A program made the translations under genes and the position numbers. A stretch of DNA of 64,000 nucleotides from Acidimicrobiia bacterium (GTDB lineage Bacteria; Actinomycetota; Acidimicrobiia; Acidimicrobiales; Bin134): assembly GCA_022822265.1 (NCBI GenBank), contig JAJECA010000050.1, positions 17,075 through 81,074 on the forward strand, read 5' to 3'. This document shows positions 60,812 through 64,000 of this stretch, in pieces; positions within the stretch are counted from its first letter, which is position 1, and every line of letters begins with the position of its first letter. The notes beneath the pieces were generated by a model. It searched no databases and had not been told where the DNA came from. It saw only the letters and a program-made list of their open reading frames with translations.

Positions 60812-61629
60812 CGACCCCTCTTGACGTCGGAATCGTTGGCACCGGCGAGATGGGCCGCCCTCTGGTGCACCGGCTACTGGGCGCTGGCCACCGCGTGACC
60901 GCATATGCCCGGCGAACCCAAGTGAGACAAGAACTCCAAGCGGCGGGAGCTCGCGTCGTGGATCATCTCCACCACATCGCCCAGGGCCAGACGATGGTGA
61001 TCGTGTATGTCTACAGCGATCAGCAGGTGCGCGAGATTCTTCTTGAGGATGGCCTCATCGACGCAGCGCAGGCCGGTTGCACCTTCGTGGTGCACACCAC
61101 GGCTAGCCCGACCACGATGGAAGCGGCTGCCGCAGCGGCTGAGAATCGGGGCGTCTGTGTCGTGGATGCACCGGGTAGCGGTGGGCCTGCGCAGGTGGCA
61201 GACGGCAGCCTGACGCTCTTTGTCGGAGGTGCCGCCGACCGGGTGGACGCCTGCCGCCCGCTGTTCGAGGCCTACGCCAGCCGCGCCGTGCACTTCGGAC
61301 CCACCGGAACGGGCCAGCGGGTGAAGCTGCTCAACAACCTCCTCTTTGGGGCCCAAGTGCAACTCGCCATCGATGCTGCCAGACTCGCCGAGGGGTTCGA
61401 ACTGAACGGCGCTGAGGTGGCTCGCGCGCTCAACGGTTGCAGCGGTTCGAGCCACGCCCTCGATTTGTTGGCGGCCATGGGCTCGGTTGAGACGCTGCTC
61501 GACGCCGCAGGCCATTTTATCCACAAGGACGTTCTCGTGGCCCGAAGCACCGCGGCCGAGATCGGTGTACCTCTGGGGTCGTTCGACGAGGTCACGCAGG
61601 CAGCTCTGGACGCCACCGCGGCGCGCTGA
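60808..61629 (+). CDS. 3-hydroxyisobutyrate-dehydrogenase-like NAD(P) oxidoreductase
   Basis: 273 residues of the beta-hydroxyacid dehydrogenase family: GIVGTGEMGRPLVHRLL (cofactor), VHTTASPTT, DAPGSGGPAQVADGSLT (substrate loop), and the catalytic Lys in GTGQRVKLLNNLL. Reduces or oxidises a 3-hydroxyacid/semialdehyde. ATG overlaps the stop of the upstream MDR gene. Ends 3 nt from the convergent SnoaL-like gene. Confidence 0.9.
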   Translation: MTTPLDVGIVGTGEMGRPLVHRLLGAGHRVTAYARRTQVRQELQAAGARVVDHLHHIAQGQTMVIVYVYSDQQVREILLEDGLIDAAQAGCTFVVHTTASPTTMEAAAAAAENRGVCVVDAPGSGGPAQVADGSLTLFVGGAADRVDACRPLFEAYASRAVHFGPTGTGQRVKLLNNLLFGAQVQLAIDAARLAEGFELNGAEVARALNGCSGSSHALDLLAAMGSVETLLDAAGHFIHKDVLVARSTAAEIGVPLGSFDEVTQAALDATAAR

Positions 61630-61632
61630 AAC

Positions 61633-62133
61633 CTAAGCCAGGTTCGGGGGCGACAGCATCTGGCGGTGTTCGGGAGTGCCGTCGAGGTTGGCATTCACCC
61701 GCTCTGAGATTCGCCACCCGTCGGGGGTGCGAACCCATCGCCATGTGTTGGCCGAAAGCCGTGCGATCCAAAACCGTCCCGCATCGCCATCCCATTGAAT
61801 GTTCAGGGCGTAGCTCCGGCCCACCGCCTCATCGCCGTCGACCACAACGTGGGGCACGGTGAGCACATGGCCACAACCGTTCTTGATCAACCCCTGATGG
61901 CCATCGCTGCGAACCATGTCGGCAATCTCCTCACGACCCTGCATCTCAAGCGCGCCAACCGCGTCAAAGGTCCCATCGACGGTCCAGAGTGCCGCGGCGG
62001 CCCTGTCCGACCCACTATCGACGGCGGGACCGTATCGGGCTACGAGCTGCTCGATCTCCCGTTGGTCTTCAAGTCGTCGCACCCGGGCTTGCAGCTCCGA
62101 TACCAACGACTGCAACTCTTCGACTTCGCTCAC
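61633..62133 (-). CDS. SnoaL/NTF2-like protein
   Basis: 166 residues. Coiled-coil-like N-terminus (EELQSLVSELQARVRRLED) then VARYGPAVDSGSDRAAAALW and the C-terminal sheet WDGDAGRFWIARLSANTWRWVR of the SnoaL_4 group. GGAGG stands 4 nt before GTG 62133. It is followed by no gene on its strand; the P450 gene lies 37 nt upstream, so they may be cotranscribed and share a substrate. Reaction unknown. Confidence 0.82.
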   Translation of the reverse strand: MSEVEELQSLVSELQARVRRLEDQREIEQLVARYGPAVDSGSDRAAAALWTVDGTFDAVGALEMQGREEIADMVRSDGHQGLIKNGCGHVLTVPHVVVDGDEAVGRSYALNIQWDGDAGRFWIARLSANTWRWVRTPDGWRISERVNANLDGTPEHRQMLSPPNLA

Positions 62134-62170
62134 CGCTCCTCCAATATCTCACAGCATCGGCGAGAACCAG

Positions 62171-63436
62171 TCACCGCTCGCTTCGAACCGCAACCGTTTC
62201 CCAGCCCCGCACGGTGCTGGTGTGAATCTGCACCGACCGCTCCCGGTCGGAGGTGAACCCCCCCGTGTGGGCCAGCGTCTCCTCTAGGGCCACGCGCCCC
62301 TCGAGGCGGGCTAGCGCAGCGCCAAGGCAGAAGTGGACGCCGTAGCCAAAGGAGACGTGCCGCTCCAGGTTGCGCCGGACGTCGTAGCGGTCGGGTTCGG
62401 GAAACTTGCGCTCGTCTCGCCCGGCCGCTCCGGTGAGCAACAGTACCCTTGAGTCAGCCGGAATGGTCACACCGTGCAGTTCGACAGGCTCTTCAATCCA
62501 TCGGCCCTGCACCGGCGAGGGCGCTTCGTAGCGAAGCGTCTCCTCGATGGCATTAGGGATGGCGGCAGGATTGTCTCTGAGGTACTGCTGCTGGTCGAGG
62601 TGTTCACCTAGCAACAATCCGGCCCAGCCAATGAGCTTGCCCACGGTCTCAGTTCCTGCGGTTATGAGCAGCACACCGAAATCGGCCATCTCTTCGTAAG
62701 AAAGGTTTCGCCGCCCTCCAGTTTCATCGTCTATCTCGGAGTCGGTGAGTGCCGACAACAAGTCCTCTCCGGGACTCGCCGCCCGTTCGGTGATGAGTCC
62801 GTGGAGGTATTCGTGCAAATTGGCCATTGCCAGTATGGAAGTGTCGTTCACCATACCGACGCCGGGCTCAATGTGGAAGACTGCGTCGATGTCGCGGTGA
62901 ATCTCTTCGCGATCGGCGGCGGGTACGCCGAGCAGTTCGGCAATCACCTGGGCCGGCAGTTCGCCACCGAACTGCCCGACGAGGTCGAAATCGGTGCCGG
63001 GCTCCCACACCGCCAACAGGTCTCGGCAATAAGCCCGGATCGCCCCTTCCAGGTCAGAAACCCGGCGCGGAGTAAAGGCTCGGCTCATGAGCGACCGCAA
63101 TCGGGTGTGCTCGGGAGGATCAGTCATGATCATCATACCGGTCTGCATCCGCTCGGGGGTGAGCTGTTCCAGCGTGACCCCGTGCGATGACAGGTATTGG
63201 CCGTGAAGGCGATGGGCCAATTCCACATCCTCATATCGCGACAATGCCCAGAAGTCGAAGCGATCATTGCGGTAGACAGGGGCATAGTCGCGCATCGCCT
63301 TCCATGCCGCGTGCGGATTGGCATCAAGCTCTTCGTCGAAAGGATCCCAGTACAGGTCTGGTTCGTCCGATCCCGGATCCACTCCTACCGCCACTGAGGT
63401 CGCATCGGTCACGGATCTTCCCCTCCTCAGGTTCAT
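62171..63436 (-). CDS. Cytochrome P450
   Basis: 421 residues. I-helix ITAGTETVGK, ExxR as ETLR, haem loop FGYGVHFCLGAALAR with axial Cys near 370, and the N-terminal DPFDEELDANPHAAWKAMRDY pattern of bacterial CYP families. The first gene of the probable pair with the SnoaL-like protein. GGAG is 8 nt before ATG 63436. It is distinct from the P450 at 3896 (different haem loop and I-helix). Substrate not predictable. Confidence 0.94.
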   Translation of the reverse strand: MNLRRGRSVTDATSVAVGVDPGSDEPDLYWDPFDEELDANPHAAWKAMRDYAPVYRNDRFDFWALSRYEDVELAHRLHGQYLSSHGVTLEQLTPERMQTGMMIMTDPPEHTRLRSLMSRAFTPRRVSDLEGAIRAYCRDLLAVWEPGTDFDLVGQFGGELPAQVIAELLGVPAADREEIHRDIDAVFHIEPGVGMVNDTSILAMANLHEYLHGLITERAASPGEDLLSALTDSEIDDETGGRRNLSYEEMADFGVLLITAGTETVGKLIGWAGLLLGEHLDQQQYLRDNPAAIPNAIEETLRYEAPSPVQGRWIEEPVELHGVTIPADSRVLLLTGAAGRDERKFPEPDRYDVRRNLERHVSFGYGVHFCLGAALARLEGRVALEETLAHTGGFTSDRERSVQIHTSTVRGWETVAVRSER

Positions 63437-63590
63437 CTGCCGCGCTCCAGCTTGCAGATTTGAACACGGTGCTCGGCAAATGGAGAGTAGCGCCCCTCCG
63501 GGTAGCCCGCAGGGGGTGTCAATTCAGAATCCGTCTTTTCCGCTAGTTTCCACAGGTTGTCAACAGGCCCAACTACCCGAGAGGAAGCCA
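63437..63590. other. Intergenic region between divergent P450 and DUF1801 genes
   Basis: 154 bp with two CACAGG/CAACAGG-like words near 63552-63567 and no clear promoter or hairpin. Nothing further recognised. Confidence 0.4.
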
Positions 63591-64000
63591 GTGCAGAGCG
63601 ATGCCACTACCGCGGAGGAGTTCCTTTTGGAGCTCGACGACAGCCGGAGGGAGGCCGTTGGCGCGGTGCGGGAGGTGATCCTCGCCAACCTGCCTGACGG
63701 CTACGAGGAGGTCATGCAGTACGGGATGATCTCGTATGTCGTGCCCCTCAGCGTGCTGGCCGACACGTACAACGGCCAGCCGCTCATGTACATCGCTCTG
63801 GCCTCTCAGAAGCAGTACATGTCGCTCTACCTCACCAATGTGTACGGCGATGAGTCGGTCGAGAAGTGGTTCAAAGAGCGCTACCTGGCCACCGGCAAGA
63901 AACTGAACATGGGCAAGTCATGCGTCCGCTTCCGCAAGCTCGGCGATCTGCCTCTCGAGTTAGTGGCCGAAGTCGTCGCCCGCACCCCCATCGACGAGTT
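63591..64000 (+). CDS. DUF1801 protein, cut by right window edge
   Basis: GTG 63591 (AGGAAG upstream) opens a frame that continues to the window end: 136 codons seen. It reads EEFLLELDDSRREAVGAVR, EEVMQYGMISYVVPLS, PLMYIALASQKQYMSLYL and KKLNMGKSCVRFRKLGDLP, the typical DUF1801/YdhG-like pattern of a small SRPBCC-unrelated fold with unknown function. The 3' end lies outside the window. Confidence 0.88.
   Translation, partial: MQSDATTAEEFLLELDDSRREAVGAVREVILANLPDGYEEVMQYGMISYVVPLSVLADTYNGQPLMYIALASQKQYMSLYLTNVYGDESVEKWFKERYLATGKKLNMGKSCVRFRKLGDLPLELVAEVVARTPIDE

Overview
The window is about 64 kb of high-GC DNA with very high coding density. GTG and TTG starts, 4-nt stop/start overlaps and leaderless promoters are frequent. 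A mycothione reductase (24622-25980) and a gcvH-garA-merR locus laid out as in mycobacteria point to an actinobacterium. The many CoA-ester genes, cytochromes P450 and Pro/Glu-rich lipoproteins suggest an aerobic, heterotrophic Acidimicrobiia-like lineage. The taxonomic placement is inference.

Layout. 1-3780 (-): a sugar-type ABC importer (ATPase cut by the left edge, permease, lipoprotein binding protein). 3896-7699 (-): P450, a thiolase-fold/DUF35 pair and an SDR. 7776-17445 (+): a CrtC/AttH-like protein, glycine decarboxylase GcvP, a crotonase, an amidohydrolase and a MacA/MacB-like efflux set. 17497-33521: acyl-CoA dehydrogenases, CoaE, an esterase, a 2-hydroxyacid dehydrogenase, SDRs, mycothione reductase, a TauD-like dioxygenase, three acyl-CoA synthetases and a CoA-transferase. 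33655-36891 (+): a HicA/HicB-like pair translationally coupled to chorismate synthase, then a crotonase and an LLM oxidoreductase. 36944-41878: a short TrpC, two MaoC-fold proteins, a quinone-oxidoreductase-like enzyme, a SnoaL-like protein, a hydrolase and an aldo/keto reductase. 41875-48893: a branched-chain-amino-acid-type transporter in which LivH, LivM and LivG are one polypeptide, LivF is fused to a major facilitator protein, and the LivK-like lipoprotein is divergent. 48960-50403 (+): two tandem thioredoxin-fold lipoprotein genes, each with an in-frame TGA where the first cysteine of the CxxC motif belongs. 50408-55827 (-): gcvT, a nuclease-like protein, MerR regulator, DUF151, hpt, second MerR, FHA protein, gcvH and a phosphatidyltransferase. 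55875-64000: HIT protein, DUF2079 membrane protein, amidohydrolase, tRNA-Pro(GGG), two dehydrogenases, SnoaL-like protein, P450 and a DUF1801 protein cut by the right edge.

Functionally, most of the window serves uptake, activation and beta-oxidation-like breakdown of CoA-linked substrates. Thiolase-like/DUF35, paired acyl-CoA dehydrogenases, MaoC pairs and P450s are the enzyme classes used on sterol or other cyclic side chains. A second theme is the glycine cleavage system with its FHA-type regulator.

The two most unusual things are (1) the tandem putative selenoproteins (UxxC thioredoxin-like lipoproteins) with matching hairpins downstream of the UGA, and (2) the hybrid MFS-LivF / LivH-LivM-LivG transporter. 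No gene-free stretch exceeds 300 bases. I saw no insertion sequence, prophage, CRISPR array or replication origin.
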